From the NCBI GenBank assembly GCA_021776175.1, contig JAJFGJ010000017.1, positions 1 to 64,000 of the forward strand: a stretch of 64,000 nucleotides of DNA. The letters are read 5' to 3'. Position 1 is the first letter of the stretch, and each line of letters opens with the position of its first letter. Positions 48,939-58,892 of the stretch are shown in pieces. Both the position numbers and the translations under genes were made by a program. The DNA is from Kiloniellaceae bacterium (GTDB taxonomy: Bacteria; Pseudomonadota; Alphaproteobacteria; Kiloniellales; J153). Below the pieces are notes generated by a model that saw only the letters and a list, made by a program, of their open reading frames with translations, did no database searches and was not told the DNA's origin.

Positions 48939-49439
48939 ATGATCCTCATCGCCTTGGGGTCTAATCTTCCCAGCCCGCGTTTCGGCGGGCCAGAGGCGAA
49001 CTGCGGCGCGGCCCTGGAGGCATTGAAAGCGGCGGGGGTGACGCCGTCGCGGGTCTCGCGCTGGTACCGCAGTGCCCCGGTCCCGGCTTCCGATCAGCCA
49101 TGGTTCATCAATGGCGTGGCCGTGGTGGATACGGTTTTGCCGCCCGATCGCTTGCTCGCGCTCCTTCATGGTATCGAGCGCGACTTCGGCCGCACCCGGC
49201 GGGCCCTTAACGAGGCCCGGGTGATCGACCTGGATCTGCTGGCCCATGGCGCGCGGGTAAGCGGCCCCGGCGAGGTGCCGGTCCTGCCCCATCCCCGGCT
49301 GGCGGAGCGGGCCTTCGTGGTCAGGCCCTTGGCCGAATTGGTCCCCGCTTGGCGCCATCCGGTCACCGGGCTCAACGCCCTGGAAATGGCGGATCGCCTG
49401 CCGGGAAGCCCGGCCGTGGAGCCGCTAGAGCGATTCTAG
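48939..49439 (+). CDS. folK: 2-amino-4-hydroxy-6-hydroxymethyldihydropteridine diphosphokinase
   Basis: The 166-residue HPPK has LIALGSNL at the start, SRWYRSAPVP, QPWFINGVAVVDT, and RVIDLDLLAHG with the magnesium-binding aspartates, then LPHPRLAERAFV. It pyrophosphorylates the pterin for folate. FolK fits with pabBC elsewhere in the window. Confidence 0.96.
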   Translation: MILIALGSNLPSPRFGGPEANCGAALEALKAAGVTPSRVSRWYRSAPVPASDQPWFINGVAVVDTVLPPDRLLALLHGIERDFGRTRRALNEARVIDLDLLAHGARVSGPGEVPVLPHPRLAERAFVVRPLAELVPAWRHPVTGLNALEMADRLPGSPAVEPLERF

Positions 49440-49570
49440 CCGCCCCGGCCGCCGAATTTGCGCTTTGGGCCGCCAATCGCCTTGCGCTCCCAGGGTTCGA
49501 TTCATATATTCCAAGCGATTCCTGCGTAATGTACGCGGGACTTGTGGATATTTCAGGAGTATTGGTCTGA

Positions 49571-50014
49571 ATGGCGCGCGTTACCGTAGAAGACTGCATC
49601 GTTAAGATCCCCAATCGCTTCGACTTGGTCATGGTGGCCGCGCAGAGGGCACGTGAGATCGTGGCCGGTGCGCCCCTGACTCTTGAGCGTGACGACGACA
49701 AGAACCCGGTTGTCGCCCTACGTGAGATCGCCGACGAATCCGTCGAGCTCGAGCAACTGCAGGAATCGATCGTGCAAGGCCTGCAAAAGCACGTCGAGAT
49801 GGATGAGGAGGAGGAGGAGACGGTCGAGTTCGAGATCTCGAGCATGACGATCGGCGCCGAAGGTACCGAGGCCGCCCCGGCGGGCGAAGCGCCCGCACCG
49901 GCGGCCGCTGGCGGCGGCGAAATCAGTGACAAGGTCACTGAAGGAGCCGCGGCGGAGGCCGGGCCCCAGACCGACCAATCCGAAGGAGACGGGAGCGAAG
50001 AACAGACGGCCTGA
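49571..50014 (+). CDS. rpoZ: DNA-directed RNA polymerase omega subunit
   Basis: The 147-residue protein has the omega core [20 protein letters not shown] and [20 protein letters not shown]. The C-terminal 80 residues are acidic and Ala/Gly-rich, longer than in most omegas. It is followed by rel, as in many Alphaproteobacteria. Confidence 0.96.
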   Translation: MARVTVEDCIVKIPNRFDLVMVAAQRAREIVAGAPLTLERDDDKNPVVALREIADESVELEQLQESIVQGLQKHVEMDEEEEETVEFEISSMTIGAEGTEAAPAGEAPAPAAAGGGEISDKVTEGAAAEAGPQTDQSEGDGSEEQTA

Positions 50015-50149
50015 CCGCGTACCGGCCCGCGCTCCCTTGGGCAGGGGTAGAGCGCCCCAAGGCGCGCGCGGCGGGAACCTGCCGAAAAAGATGATGGCGG
50101 CCCCCAGCCGCCACGGCGCGCGGTTACGTTGGCGCCACGGCGCGATACC

Positions 50150-52291
50150 ATGATGCGGCAAGTCGATTTGGTCGAGCGGGTCACGGGCTATGACCCTAGC
50201 GCCGACGAGGGCGCGCTCAATCGGGCCTATGTCTACGCCATGAAGATGCACGGGTCGCAGACACGCGCATCGGGCGACCCTTACTTTTCTCATCCCATCG
50301 AAGTCGCCGGCATCCTGACCGAGCTTAAGCTCGACCATAGTTCGATTATCACCGCGCTTCTGCACGATCTCGTCGAGGACACGGATGCGTCCCTCGGCGA
50401 CATCGAATCCATGTTCGGCCGCGATATCGCCCGCCTGGTTGACGGCGTGACCAAGCTGACGCGGCTTGAACTGCAGTCCGAGCAGACCCAGCACGCGGAG
50501 AATTTCCGCAAGTTACTCTTGGCCATGTCGGAAGATATTCGTGTGCTTTTGGTCAAGCTAGCCGACCGCGTGCATAACATGCGCACCTTGAAATTTATCA
50601 AGTCGGCGGACAAACGCCGGCGCATCGCACGCGAGACGATGGATATCTACGCGCCCCTGGCCGAACGGATCGGCATGCAGCGTTTCAAGGATGAGTTACT
50701 GGATTTATCTTTCACCGAGCTGAATCCTGACGCTCGCGGGTCGATCCTGACCCGTTTGGAATTTCTGCAATCGCAAGGCGAGGATCTGCCTAACCTGATA
50801 ATCGACCACTTGAAACGCACCTTGGCGAAGGATGGCGTCGAGGCCTGGATATCGGGGCGCCGGAAGACGCCGTATTCCATCTGGAACAAAATGCAGCACA
50901 AGAACATCGCGTTCGAGCAACTCTCGGACATCATGGCGTTTCGCGTCGTGGTCGGGTCGATTGAGAAGTGCTACCACGCGCTAGGGGCTCTCCACGCCCA
51001 GTACCCGGTGGTTCCGGGACGTTTCAAGGACTACATATCGACACCGAAGCCTAATGGATACCGCTCCTTGCATACCGGTTTGATCGGACCGGAACGCCAT
51101 CGTATCGAAGTTCAGATTCGCACCCGCGACATGCACGACGTCGCCGAACTGGGGGTCGCGGCCCATTGGAAATACAAACAGTCCGAAATCAAGGTTGACG
51201 GCCGTCAGTACCGTTGGCTGCGTGAGCTTCTGGACATTCTGGATCATGCCTCGAACCCGGAAGAGTTCATCGAGCATACCAAGCTCGAAATGTTTCAGGA
51301 TCAGGTGTTTTGTTTCACCCCCAAGGGCGATCTGATTGCCCTGCCGCGCGGCGCGACGCCCGTGGATTTTGCCTACGCTGTCCACTCGGAGGTCGGCGAC
51401 ACCTGTGTCGGCGCCAAGGTCAACGGCAGGATCCTTCCGTTGCGGGCCGAGCTTGGGAACGGAGATCAGGTCGAGATCCTGACCTCCAGAACCCAAACGC
51501 CGTCGCCGGATTGGGAGAAATTCGTCGTCTCCGGCAAGGCCAAGGCGCGTATTCGCCGCTTCGTCCATATGAAGGAGCGGGAACAGTACTCGGATCTAGG
51601 CCGTCAGATACTGCAGAAATCGTTTCGCGAGGAAGGCTACGAGCTTTCGGACAAAGCCCTTGGCGGGGTTCTCAAGAAGTTCAAGGCCGACGCGCCGGAC
51701 GATTTATTCGCGGCGGTCGGTAAAGGAAACATGACGGCGCGCGAAGTGCTGGTCGCCGTCTATCCGGGCGTGCGCGATGCCGCGAAGCGGCGGAATCTCT
51801 GGCCCTTCCGGGGCCGTACCCACGCCAACAAGGCGAAGTCCACGGCCCTGCCGATCAAGGGCTTGATCCCCGGAATGGCGGTCCATTACGCGCGTTGCTG
51901 CCATCCCTTGCCCGGCGAGCGCATTGTCGGCATCGTCACCACCGGCAAGGGCGTGACCGTCCACACCATAGACTGCGAGACCCTGGCGTCTTTTCAGGAC
52001 ACGCCCGAGCGTTGGATCGACCTGGCCTGGGACGTTATCGATACCGAAGAAACGCATACCGGCCGGCTGCATGTCATGGTGGCCAACGAGCCCGGCAGCC
52101 TTGGCGACCTCTCGACCATTATCGGCAAGAGTCAGGGCAACATCAGCAATCTTAAAATAACCAGCCGCTCGATCGATTTTTTTGAGATGCTGGTCGATGT
52201 GGAAGTGCAAGATGCGAAGCATCTAAACGACATCGTCGCCGCCTTGCGCGCGGCCCCCGTGGTCGTCTCGGTGGAAAAGGCCCGCCGGTGA
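50150..52291 (+). CDS. Bifunctional (p)ppGpp synthetase/hydrolase (Rel/SpoT)
   Basis: The 713-residue protein has an HD hydrolase domain (HPIEVAGIL, TALLHDLVEDTDAS, KLADRVHNMRTL). A synthetase domain follows (RFKDYISTPKPNGYRSLHTG, IEVQIRTRDMHDVAELG), then TGS (FCFTPKGDLIALPRGATPVD), a zinc-finger-like/RIS region (HYARCCHPLPGERIVG) and ACT (LHVMVANEPGSLGDLSTIIG). It makes and degrades the alarmone. The upstream site is weak; 50153 is also possible. Confidence 0.96.
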   Translation: MMRQVDLVERVTGYDPSADEGALNRAYVYAMKMHGSQTRASGDPYFSHPIEVAGILTELKLDHSSIITALLHDLVEDTDASLGDIESMFGRDIARLVDGVTKLTRLELQSEQTQHAENFRKLLLAMSEDIRVLLVKLADRVHNMRTLKFIKSADKRRRIARETMDIYAPLAERIGMQRFKDELLDLSFTELNPDARGSILTRLEFLQSQGEDLPNLIIDHLKRTLAKDGVEAWISGRRKTPYSIWNKMQHKNIAFEQLSDIMAFRVVVGSIEKCYHALGALHAQYPVVPGRFKDYISTPKPNGYRSLHTGLIGPERHRIEVQIRTRDMHDVAELGVAAHWKYKQSEIKVDGRQYRWLRELLDILDHASNPEEFIEHTKLEMFQDQVFCFTPKGDLIALPRGATPVDFAYAVHSEVGDTCVGAKVNGRILPLRAELGNGDQVEILTSRTQTPSPDWEKFVVSGKAKARIRRFVHMKEREQYSDLGRQILQKSFREEGYELSDKALGGVLKKFKADAPDDLFAAVGKGNMTAREVLVAVYPGVRDAAKRRNLWPFRGRTHANKAKSTALPIKGLIPGMAVHYARCCHPLPGERIVGIVTTGKGVTVHTIDCETLASFQDTPERWIDLAWDVIDTEETHTGRLHVMVANEPGSLGDLSTIIGKSQGNISNLKITSRSIDFFEMLVDVEVQDAKHLNDIVAALRAAPVVVSVEKARR

Positions 52292-52363
52292 GGCCGCGAG
52301 GGGTCCGGTTCGGGCCGGGTAACCCCGGTTGGATGACAATACTTCTGGTGGACCTATAACCAA

Positions 52364-52954
52364 ATGTTTCAACGCCGGGATCCCTTGCCGCTTCTTCACC
52401 GGGTGCGCGATTTTCTTTGGCCCCGCAAAGGGTGGCGCCGGACTTCCAGCTATATCGCGCACCGGGTGCGCCGTCTGCCTGGCACGCCTTACCGGATCGC
52501 CGCCGGCTTCGCGAGCGGCGCGGCGATTTCCTTCACGCCCTTCATCGGACTTCATTTCGTCGGCGGTGCCCTGATCTCCTTAATCCTGCGCGGCAGCTTG
52601 ATGGCCTCGGCCATAGGAACCGTTATCGGCAACCCTTGGACATTTCCCTTCATTTGGGCATGGATTTACACCCTTGGGGTCTGGTTACTTGGCGGCGAGG
52701 TCGAAACGGTACTTCCAGAAACCCTTGGCTTCAGCTACATTTTCGACCGCCCGATGGAGATATTATGGCCCATGACCGTGGGCGGCTTGCCTACGGCCGT
52801 GGCGGTGTGGTTCGCTTGCTTTTGGTCGGTCCGGGGCGCGGTCGCGCGGTACCAGTTCGCTAGGCGCAAGCGTATGCTGAGGCGCTCGCGGACCCTGCGC
52901 AGGGCAGCCCTGGCGGCCCAAAAGGCGGCCGATCGAGGTTTGGAGGAAACATGA
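52364..52954 (+). CDS. DUF2062 membrane protein
   Basis: The 196-residue inner-membrane protein has [38 protein letters not shown] (the conserved GNPWT motif) and one more membrane segment near 140. Function is unknown. The stop overlaps the pdxJ start (ATGA), and the pair is common in this order. Confidence 0.9.
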   Translation: MFQRRDPLPLLHRVRDFLWPRKGWRRTSSYIAHRVRRLPGTPYRIAAGFASGAAISFTPFIGLHFVGGALISLILRGSLMASAIGTVIGNPWTFPFIWAWIYTLGVWLLGGEVETVLPETLGFSYIFDRPMEILWPMTVGGLPTAVAVWFACFWSVRGAVARYQFARRKRMLRRSRTLRRAALAAQKAADRGLEET

Positions 52955-53724
52955 CACCGAGAAATTTGCGGCTTGGGGTTAACATCGACCATGTGGCGAC
53001 CATCCGCAACGCGAGAGGCGGTGGCCATCCCGATCCGGTCCGCGCGGCGCGGCAGGCCGCCGACGCGGGGGCCGACGGTATCACCGCACACCTTAGGGAG
53101 GACCGGCGCCATATCTCGGACGACGATATTCAGCGTCTTATCGCGAGTATCGATCTGCCGCTGAACTTCGAGATGGCGGCCACGCCGGAGATGCTGGAAA
53201 TCGCTCTCCGGCACCGGCCGCACGCGGCCTGCATCGTGCCCGAGAAGCGCCTGGAGGTAACCACCGAAGGGGGACTGGATGCCGCCGGCGGACACAACGT
53301 CCTGAAACGCTATTGCGGCCGGCTTTCGGATGCCGATATCCGGGTCAGCCTGTTTATCGATCCGGATCCGCGCCAGCTCGAAGCGGCGCAGGCGCTGGGC
53401 GCACCGGTGGTGGAACTTCACACCGGGGCCTATTGCGAGGCCTTTATCGCGGACATGGCCGGGACCCGTGCCCAAGACGAATTGGCGCGCCTTCAGCGCG
53501 CCGCCGCCCTGGCCCAGGATCTGGGCCTGGAATGCCATGCCGGTCACGGCCTAACCTACGATTCGGTTAAGCCGGTTGCCGCGATAGCCAGCCTCGTGGA
53601 GCTCAATATCGGCCATTTCCTGATTGGCGAGGCGATTTACGTTGGCCTGGAAAGCGCGATCATGCGCATGCGCGCCATCATGAATCAGGCCCGCGCCGAT
53701 GCCCTGGCCGCGAGGCGCGCCTGA
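52951..53724 (+). CDS. pdxJ: Pyridoxine 5'-phosphate synthase
   Basis: The 257-residue TIM barrel has [42 protein letters not shown], and [16 protein letters not shown]. It condenses 3-amino-2-oxopropyl phosphate with DXP to make vitamin B6. Confidence 0.98.
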   Translation: MTPRNLRLGVNIDHVATIRNARGGGHPDPVRAARQAADAGADGITAHLREDRRHISDDDIQRLIASIDLPLNFEMAATPEMLEIALRHRPHAACIVPEKRLEVTTEGGLDAAGGHNVLKRYCGRLSDADIRVSLFIDPDPRQLEAAQALGAPVVELHTGAYCEAFIADMAGTRAQDELARLQRAAALAQDLGLECHAGHGLTYDSVKPVAAIASLVELNIGHFLIGEAIYVGLESAIMRMRAIMNQARADALAARRA

Positions 53725-53766
53725 TGAAAATGCCCGCGAGGCGTGCCCGATGGATTTAGCCGCGCG

Positions 53767-54174
53767 ATGATATTGGGAATCGGTAACGACCTGATAGATA
53801 TTCGCCGGGTTGAAAAGACGCTGGATCGTTTCGGATCCCGTTTCGTCGCTCGTGTTTTCACGGATATCGAAAAAGCCAAATCGGACCGCCGGGCGCAGCG
53901 GGCGGCCAGCTACGCCAAGCGGTTCGCCGCCAAGGAGGCTTGCGCCAAGGCCCTGGGCACGGGCGTGCCTCGGCGCGGGGTACACTGGCGCGACTTGGGC
54001 GTGGTCAACTTACCCAGCGGCAAGCCGACCATGGCCCTGACCAACGGCGCGGCGCGGCGTTTGTTGGAAATAACGCCCGAGGGGATGACCGCCCAGATCG
54101 ACCTGACGATCACGGACGACTTCCCCTTGGCTCAGGCGATTGTGATAATTTCCGCTCTGCCCTCAGGGACCTAA
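53767..54174 (+). CDS. acpS: Holo-[acyl-carrier-protein] synthase
   Basis: The 135-residue protein has [15 protein letters not shown] (metal aspartate) and [16 protein letters not shown] (metal glutamate). It moves phosphopantetheine from CoA to acyl carrier protein. The start at 53767 was chosen because the motif begins there. Confidence 0.96.
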   Translation: MILGIGNDLIDIRRVEKTLDRFGSRFVARVFTDIEKAKSDRRAQRAASYAKRFAAKEACAKALGTGVPRRGVHWRDLGVVNLPSGKPTMALTNGAARRLLEITPEGMTAQIDLTITDDFPLAQAIVIISALPSGT

Positions 54175-54259
54175 GATCAAGGAGCGCCGATTTTTGCCCC
54201 TGGCGCGCCAAACGGCATCCCGTCATAGTCGCGCGCACTCAAGAAGGCTCAACTCTCGA

Positions 54260-55012
54260 ATGGATTCCTCAATGTCGAAAAAGAAGCCGGGCGTTCTCGG
54301 CGAAACCTTGCGTACCGTTGTCTATGCGGTCTTGATCGCGTTGGGGATACGAGTCTTTGCTTACGAGCCCTTCAACATACCCTCCGGGTCGATGATTCCG
54401 ACGCTGCTGGTCGGCGATTACCTGTTCGTCTCGAAGTTTTCCTATGGCTACAGCCGGTACTCGCTGCCCATGGGGTTGCCGCTATTCGAAGGGCGCGTTT
54501 TCGGCGACGAGCCGGAACGCGGCGACGTCGTGGTGTTCAAGCTGCCCAGGGACAACAGTACCGATTACATCAAGCGGATCGTCGGCTTGCCGGGCGACAA
54601 AATTCAGGTGACCGGCGGGATCCTGCACATTAACGGCGTGGCCGTGAAACGTGAATTTACCGGCGATTTCACGGGGACCAACTACACGGGCTATTCGGTC
54701 CAGGCGAAGGAATACATCGAAACCTTGCCCAATGGGCGCAAGCACCGGATCTGGGAACGTAGCGACCGCGATATGCTGGACAATACGGCCGTCTATAGCG
54801 TTCCGCCCGGACACTTCTTCGCCATGGGCGATAACCGCGACAGCAGCCAGGACAGCCGGGTTCTTTCCGCTGTCGGTTATGTGCCTTACGAAAATCTGGT
54901 TGGGGAGGCGAAATTTCTGTTTTTCTCCCACGACGGCAGTGCCGCCCTATGGCAGTTCTGGAAGTGGCCGGGCGCGATCCGCTTCGGCCGGATCGGCGAC
55001 GGCATTGAGTGA
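54260..55012 (+). CDS. lepB: Signal peptidase I
   Basis: The 250-residue enzyme has an N-terminal membrane segment (VYAVLIALGIRVFAY), the catalytic serine in NIPSGSMIPTLLVGD, the general-base lysine in DYIKRIVGLPGD, and FAMGDNRDSSQDSR. It cleaves signal peptides on the outer face of the inner membrane. An ATG four codons on is an alternative start. Confidence 0.95.
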   Translation: MDSSMSKKKPGVLGETLRTVVYAVLIALGIRVFAYEPFNIPSGSMIPTLLVGDYLFVSKFSYGYSRYSLPMGLPLFEGRVFGDEPERGDVVVFKLPRDNSTDYIKRIVGLPGDKIQVTGGILHINGVAVKREFTGDFTGTNYTGYSVQAKEYIETLPNGRKHRIWERSDRDMLDNTAVYSVPPGHFFAMGDNRDSSQDSRVLSAVGYVPYENLVGEAKFLFFSHDGSAALWQFWKWPGAIRFGRIGDGIE

Positions 55013-55715
55013 CCCCAAAGGTCAAGACTTGACGGCCCTGTCGGCGCGCTTGGGGTACGGGTTCAAGCAACCGGAACTGTTGAGCGAAGCTCTCACCCAT
55101 CCCAGCGCCGCCGGGCAGGCGGGGAACACGGGGCCGAATTACGAGCGCCTGGAATTCCTCGGCGACCGGGTTTTGGGCTTGGTCGTCGCCGATATGCTGC
55201 TGCGCCGTTTTCCCGACGAAGCCGAGGGACCGCTGGCTCAGCGCCTAGCTGAACTGGTGCGCCGCGAAACCCTAGCCAGGGTGGCGGAGGAACTCGATCT
55301 AGGCGCGGCCCTGCACCTGGCCAAGGGCGAGGATGCCGCCGGCGAGCGGGCGAACCCGGCGATCCTGTCCGATGCCTGCGAGGCCCTGATCGGGGCGCTG
55401 TACCTGGACGGCGGACTGGTCGTGGCGCGCGGCTTGATCGAAACCTGGATGACCCCGTATCTGGAAGAAGCCGTGAGCCCGCCGCAAGATGCCAAGACGG
55501 CGCTGCAAGAATGGGCGCAGGGGCGCGGCTTGCCGCTGCCCGATTACCGCGAAACGGGGCGCAGCGGTCCCGATCACCAGCCGCTGTTCACCATAGAGGT
55601 CACGGTGCGCGGCCACGGCGGGGAGAGCGGGCGGGGGCGCTCCAAACGCCTGGCGGAACAGGCGGCGGCCGAGATCTTGCTGGCGCGCCTGCGGACCGAG
55701 ACAGACCAGCCATGA
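55005..55715 (+). CDS. rnc: Ribonuclease III
   Basis: The 236-residue protein has the RNase III signature NYERLEFLGDRVLGLV, a second acidic site DACEALIGALYLDGG, and a dsRNA-binding domain from about 150 (DAKTALQEWAQGRGLPLPDY). The likely start is a TTG at 55005 that overlaps the lepB end by 8 bases; a later TTG is possible. It processes rRNA and other double-stranded RNA. Confidence 0.95.
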   Translation: MSDPKGQDLTALSARLGYGFKQPELLSEALTHPSAAGQAGNTGPNYERLEFLGDRVLGLVVADMLLRRFPDEAEGPLAQRLAELVRRETLARVAEELDLGAALHLAKGEDAAGERANPAILSDACEALIGALYLDGGLVVARGLIETWMTPYLEEAVSPPQDAKTALQEWAQGRGLPLPDYRETGRSGPDHQPLFTIEVTVRGHGGESGRGRSKRLAEQAAAEILLARLRTETDQP

Positions 55716-56626
55716 GCGCTAAGAAAAGCACCAAGCGGCGCTGCGGTTTCGTGGCCCTGGTTGGGGCCCCCAACGCCGGTAAATCGACCCTGCTCAACGC
55801 CATGGTCGGGACCAAGATTTCCATCGTCACCCACAAGGTCCAGACCACCCGGGCGCGGGTGCGCGGCATCGCGCTGGAAGGCCGGGCACAAATTATCTTT
55901 GTCGATACCCCTGGAATTTTCACGCCCAAGAAACGCTTGGAGCGGGCCATGGTGGCCGCCGCCTGGTCCGCCATCGACGATGCCGAGGAGACGGTGGTGC
56001 TCTACGACGCGGGCCGGGGCGGCCTGGATTCCGATACCCGCCTTATCGTCGAGGGCCTGAAGCGGCGCGGCAAGCAGGCCATCCTCGCGCTCAACAAGGT
56101 CGACGCGGTAAAACGCGAAAAGCTACTCGCCCTGGCGGCCGAATTCGAGGCCATGGGCGTCTTCGCGCGCATCTTCATGATCTCGGCGCTCAAGGGCGAC
56201 GGCATGGACGCGCTGCGCGATTACCTGGCGGAGCGCATGCCGCCGGGCCCTTGGCACTACCCGGAGGATCAGGTCTCCGACATGCCCATGCGCCTGATCG
56301 CCGCCGAGGTGACGCGCGAGAAGCTGTTCCTGCGCCTCCATCAGGAGCTGCCTTACTCCCTGACCGTCGAGACCGAGGACTGGCAGGAATTCGACAACGG
56401 CGGCGTGCGCATTGCCCAGGTCGTTTTCGTCGGCCGCGATTCCCACAAGGGGATCTGCCTGGGCAAGGGCGGGGCGACCATCAAGGCGGTGCGCGAGGCG
56501 GCGCAACAAGACCTCGCGGAGATGATGGAACGCGACGTGCACCTGTTCCTGCACGTCAAGGTGCGCGGTAACTGGTCCGAGGATTCCGCCCACTACCGCG
56601 ACTGGGGCCTCGACTTCGAGGCGTGA
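55712..56626 (+). CDS. era: GTPase Era
   Basis: The 304-residue protein has G1 GAPNAGKSTLLN, G3 VDTPGIF, G4 ALNKVD, and a C-terminal KH domain (GICLGKGGATIKAVREAA). It works in 30S ribosome maturation. The ATG overlaps the rnc stop (ATGA). Confidence 0.97.
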   Translation: MSAKKSTKRRCGFVALVGAPNAGKSTLLNAMVGTKISIVTHKVQTTRARVRGIALEGRAQIIFVDTPGIFTPKKRLERAMVAAAWSAIDDAEETVVLYDAGRGGLDSDTRLIVEGLKRRGKQAILALNKVDAVKREKLLALAAEFEAMGVFARIFMISALKGDGMDALRDYLAERMPPGPWHYPEDQVSDMPMRLIAAEVTREKLFLRLHQELPYSLTVETEDWQEFDNGGVRIAQVVFVGRDSHKGICLGKGGATIKAVREAAQQDLAEMMERDVHLFLHVKVRGNWSEDSAHYRDWGLDFEA

Positions 56627-56644
56627 GCGAGGAACTTAGGTGTC

Positions 56645-57364
56645 ATGCATTGGAGCGATGAAGGCATCGTGCTGTCGGCGCGCGCCCATGGCGAGCACGG
56701 GACCATCGTCCAGCTCTTGACGCGGGAGCAGGGGCGCCATGCCGGGCTCGTGCGGGGCGGGCAGGGGCGGCGCGCGCGCGGGGTCCTGCAGCCGGGTAAT
56801 CTGGTCTCCGCCCAGTGGAGCGGCCGCCTGGCAGAACACCTGGGAAGCTATGTTTGCGAGCCCTTGACCGCTTATGCCGCCCGGGTGCTGGACGACCCGG
56901 ATCGTCTGGCGGCGCTGAGCGCGGCGGCGGCGGTCAGCGAGGGCGCCCTGCCGGAGCGCGAGCCCCACGCGGCCTGCTTCGAGGGTTTGCTCGCCTTGCT
57001 GGAGGCCCTGCCCGGCGACCATTGGGCCGAGGTTTACGTGCACTGGGAACTGGCGCTCTTGGCCGAGCTTGGTTTCGGGCTCGATCTCGCGAACTGCGCG
57101 GCCGGGGGCGCCAACGACCAACTCGCCTATGTTTCGCCGAAGTCGGGCAGGGCGGTCTCCCTCGCCGCCGGGGAGCCCTACCGCGAGAAACTCTTGGCCC
57201 TGCCCGGATTCCTGGCCGGGCGCGGTGGCGGCGGGCCGGAGGAGGTCGGCCAGGGTCTGGCCCTGACCAGCTTTTTTCTTGAGCGTTTCGTTTTCGCCCC
57301 CCACCACAAGCCGGTTCCCGCCGCCCGCCAACGCCTGGGGGAGCGGTTTCCCGGGGCAGTTTGA
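56645..57364 (+). CDS. recO: DNA repair protein RecO
   Basis: The 239-residue protein has an OB-fold N terminus (DEGIVLSARAHGEHGTIVQL, HAGLVRGGQGRRARG) and an alpha-helical C-terminal part. The zinc-binding cysteines seen in some RecO proteins are absent except one. It loads RecA with RecR. It lies 18 bases after era. Confidence 0.94.
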   Translation: MHWSDEGIVLSARAHGEHGTIVQLLTREQGRHAGLVRGGQGRRARGVLQPGNLVSAQWSGRLAEHLGSYVCEPLTAYAARVLDDPDRLAALSAAAAVSEGALPEREPHAACFEGLLALLEALPGDHWAEVYVHWELALLAELGFGLDLANCAAGGANDQLAYVSPKSGRAVSLAAGEPYREKLLALPGFLAGRGGGGPEEVGQGLALTSFFLERFVFAPHHKPVPAARQRLGERFPGAV

Positions 57365-57382
57365 GCGGCGGGGTGTAGCCGA

Positions 57383-57560
57383 GCCTCATGGCCGATCCTT
57401 CGAGACGCGTTCTTCGAACGCTCCTCAGGATGAGGGTGGTGTTCTATATCTCAGGTTAATTTCCCATGCCGGGCAGCCGCTTTCTTCGTCTCCCGCGCCT
57501 CATTCTGAGGAGAGGCGAAGCCTCGTCTCGAAGGAGCGGCGCGCGGCTCGGGATGAGGGT
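57383..57560. repeat. Pair of palindromic intergenic elements after recO
   Basis: Two related imperfect palindromes. The first (57383-57438) reads CCTCATGGCCGATCCTTCGA to CTCCTCAGGATGAGGGT, with an inner CGTTCTTCGAACG stem. The second (57496-57560) reads CCTCATTCTGAGGAGAGGCG, then TCTCGAAGGAG and GGGATGAGG. They share the CCTCATYCTGAGGA and TCGAAGGA words with the element at 22662-22742. Confidence 0.7.
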
Positions 57561-57606
57561 GCCGTCTCGAAGCATGGCGGCCGGGTTGTAAATCCGACGG
57601 TCTATT

Positions 57607-58167
57607 TTACTCGGCGGGCGGATCGATGTTGGGGGTCAGGGCGCCCAGGGCCGGTGCCATGGCGCCCAGGCGGCCGCGCAGGGCATTCCAATCGACAGCC
57701 TCGGAATCGCCGAGGATCTCGCCCAGGGGCCGGCCGTCCAAGGTCAGGTCGCTCAACAGTTCCTTGCGGCTTAACTGGCCGTCGGTGCCGGCGTCGTAGC
57801 TTTCGACCAAGCGATTCAGACCGATCGTCTCGACCACGATGAGGCCGAGCTGCACGGCGCGCTTTTCGTGAATTCGGATGCCGTTATCCGGCCAGCGCAG
57901 CCAATCGCGGAGCTCGAGGCGAATGTCCTCCAGTTCGGCGACGCTGATCCGCCCGTTGCGGTCCCGGTCGGCGAAGCGCCAACCCACGTCCACGCAACTG
58001 CGGGCGGCCTGGCGTTGGCACAGGGGGCTGGCCAAGGCCAGAAACCTGGCGAAGTCCCGCACACTGGCCGTAGGGGCGCTGGGTTGGGCCTGCTGCGCGG
58101 CCGCCGGCGGCGCGGCCATGGCCAGGTACAGGATCGCCAGGAAGGCGCGGAGCGGCACTTGCTTCAT
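57607..58167 (-). CDS. Secreted EF-hand domain protein
   Basis: The 186-residue protein has a signal peptide (ending PPAAAQ) and two EF-hand-like loops (DRDRNGRISVAE and DAGTDGQLSRKE), so it probably binds calcium in the periplasm. Two cysteines (PLCQRQAARSC) may form a disulfide. The function is otherwise unknown. Confidence 0.82.
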   Translation of the reverse strand: MKQVPLRAFLAILYLAMAAPPAAAQQAQPSAPTASVRDFARFLALASPLCQRQAARSCVDVGWRFADRDRNGRISVAELEDIRLELRDWLRWPDNGIRIHEKRAVQLGLIVVETIGLNRLVESYDAGTDGQLSRKELLSDLTLDGRPLGEILGDSEAVDWNALRGRLGAMAPALGALTPNIDPPAE

Positions 58168-58892
58168 ACGGTCTTTCTACACGGTGAATTGGCGGTCCGG
58201 GACTTTATCGCCCGCCGGCGCCTTGGAACAGGGGGTTTCGCGATTCCCGTGACGTCAAAAGAGAAGAACAAAAGAAGAACTATGAGTCTTTCATGTCACA
58301 CCCGCCGATAAATTCCAAGCCGCCCCGCGCTTCGCCGTTGACCGTGGATTCCCCCCAGCCTAAGCCGGTTTTTAGTGATTTAGGCCGATTCGAAAGAGGA
58401 ATTATCGCCGCCGCGCGCTCGATCGCCCCCTTTGGCGGCCCGCCAAAGAAAGAGGGGGCCAAAACGGCCCCCTAAGGAGTCAGTGCGATGTGCGTGCAAT
58501 ACGGTGTAAGGGCAGTTCGAAATAGTGACACTTCCCGTACACGAACAGGGGAACGATCAGAAGAAACGGTATTGATCGCCCTGTATGAGAATAAATATAT
58601 TCGGATTCGGATGTAAAAGCAAGAACTTTTTTCATTTCATCGAGAATTAATTCCACTGCTCTTTGAATTATCTTCTTAATTCAGGGCATCATGCCCTATT
58701 TATTCAACAGTAGGGCAAATAACCCTAGTTGATATAGGGCATTCTTACCTAATAACTCAGAGCCCTCCCACGCGCGCAACTGTGAGTGGATTGTTAACCA
58801 TGTTGGACCAATCTTAAGGCTTGGATACCGGAGGCGCCGTTTATGGCGGCCCCATGAAATGAGATTCGTGGCGGTATCCCGGAGGTTCAACG
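58168..58892. other. Long intergenic region before hpd
   Basis: About 725 bases without a supported gene. It holds a CTTTGGCGG-C-CCGCCAAAG stem (58431-58450) and an AGGGGGCC / GGCCCCCT hairpin (58453-58473), perhaps a terminator. An AT-rich part follows (58560-58830), with several GCCCTA/TAGGGC boxes (58683-58740) that may be regulatory sites for hpd. Confidence 0.55.
58683..58740. promoter_or_regulatory. Cluster of AGGGC/GCCCT boxes upstream of hpd
   Basis: A perfect AGGGCAT-C-ATGCCCT palindrome (58683-58697) is followed by TAGGGC at 58711 and 58735, spaced 24 bases apart, with AT-rich DNA between. The arrangement looks like repeated operator half-sites in front of the tyrosine-catabolism operon. 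No regulator is known. Confidence 0.4.

Noticed and set aside
58696..58890. Small minus-strand frame in the long gap before hpd
   Set aside because: No ribosome binding site or family, and it overlaps the AT-rich likely promoter region.
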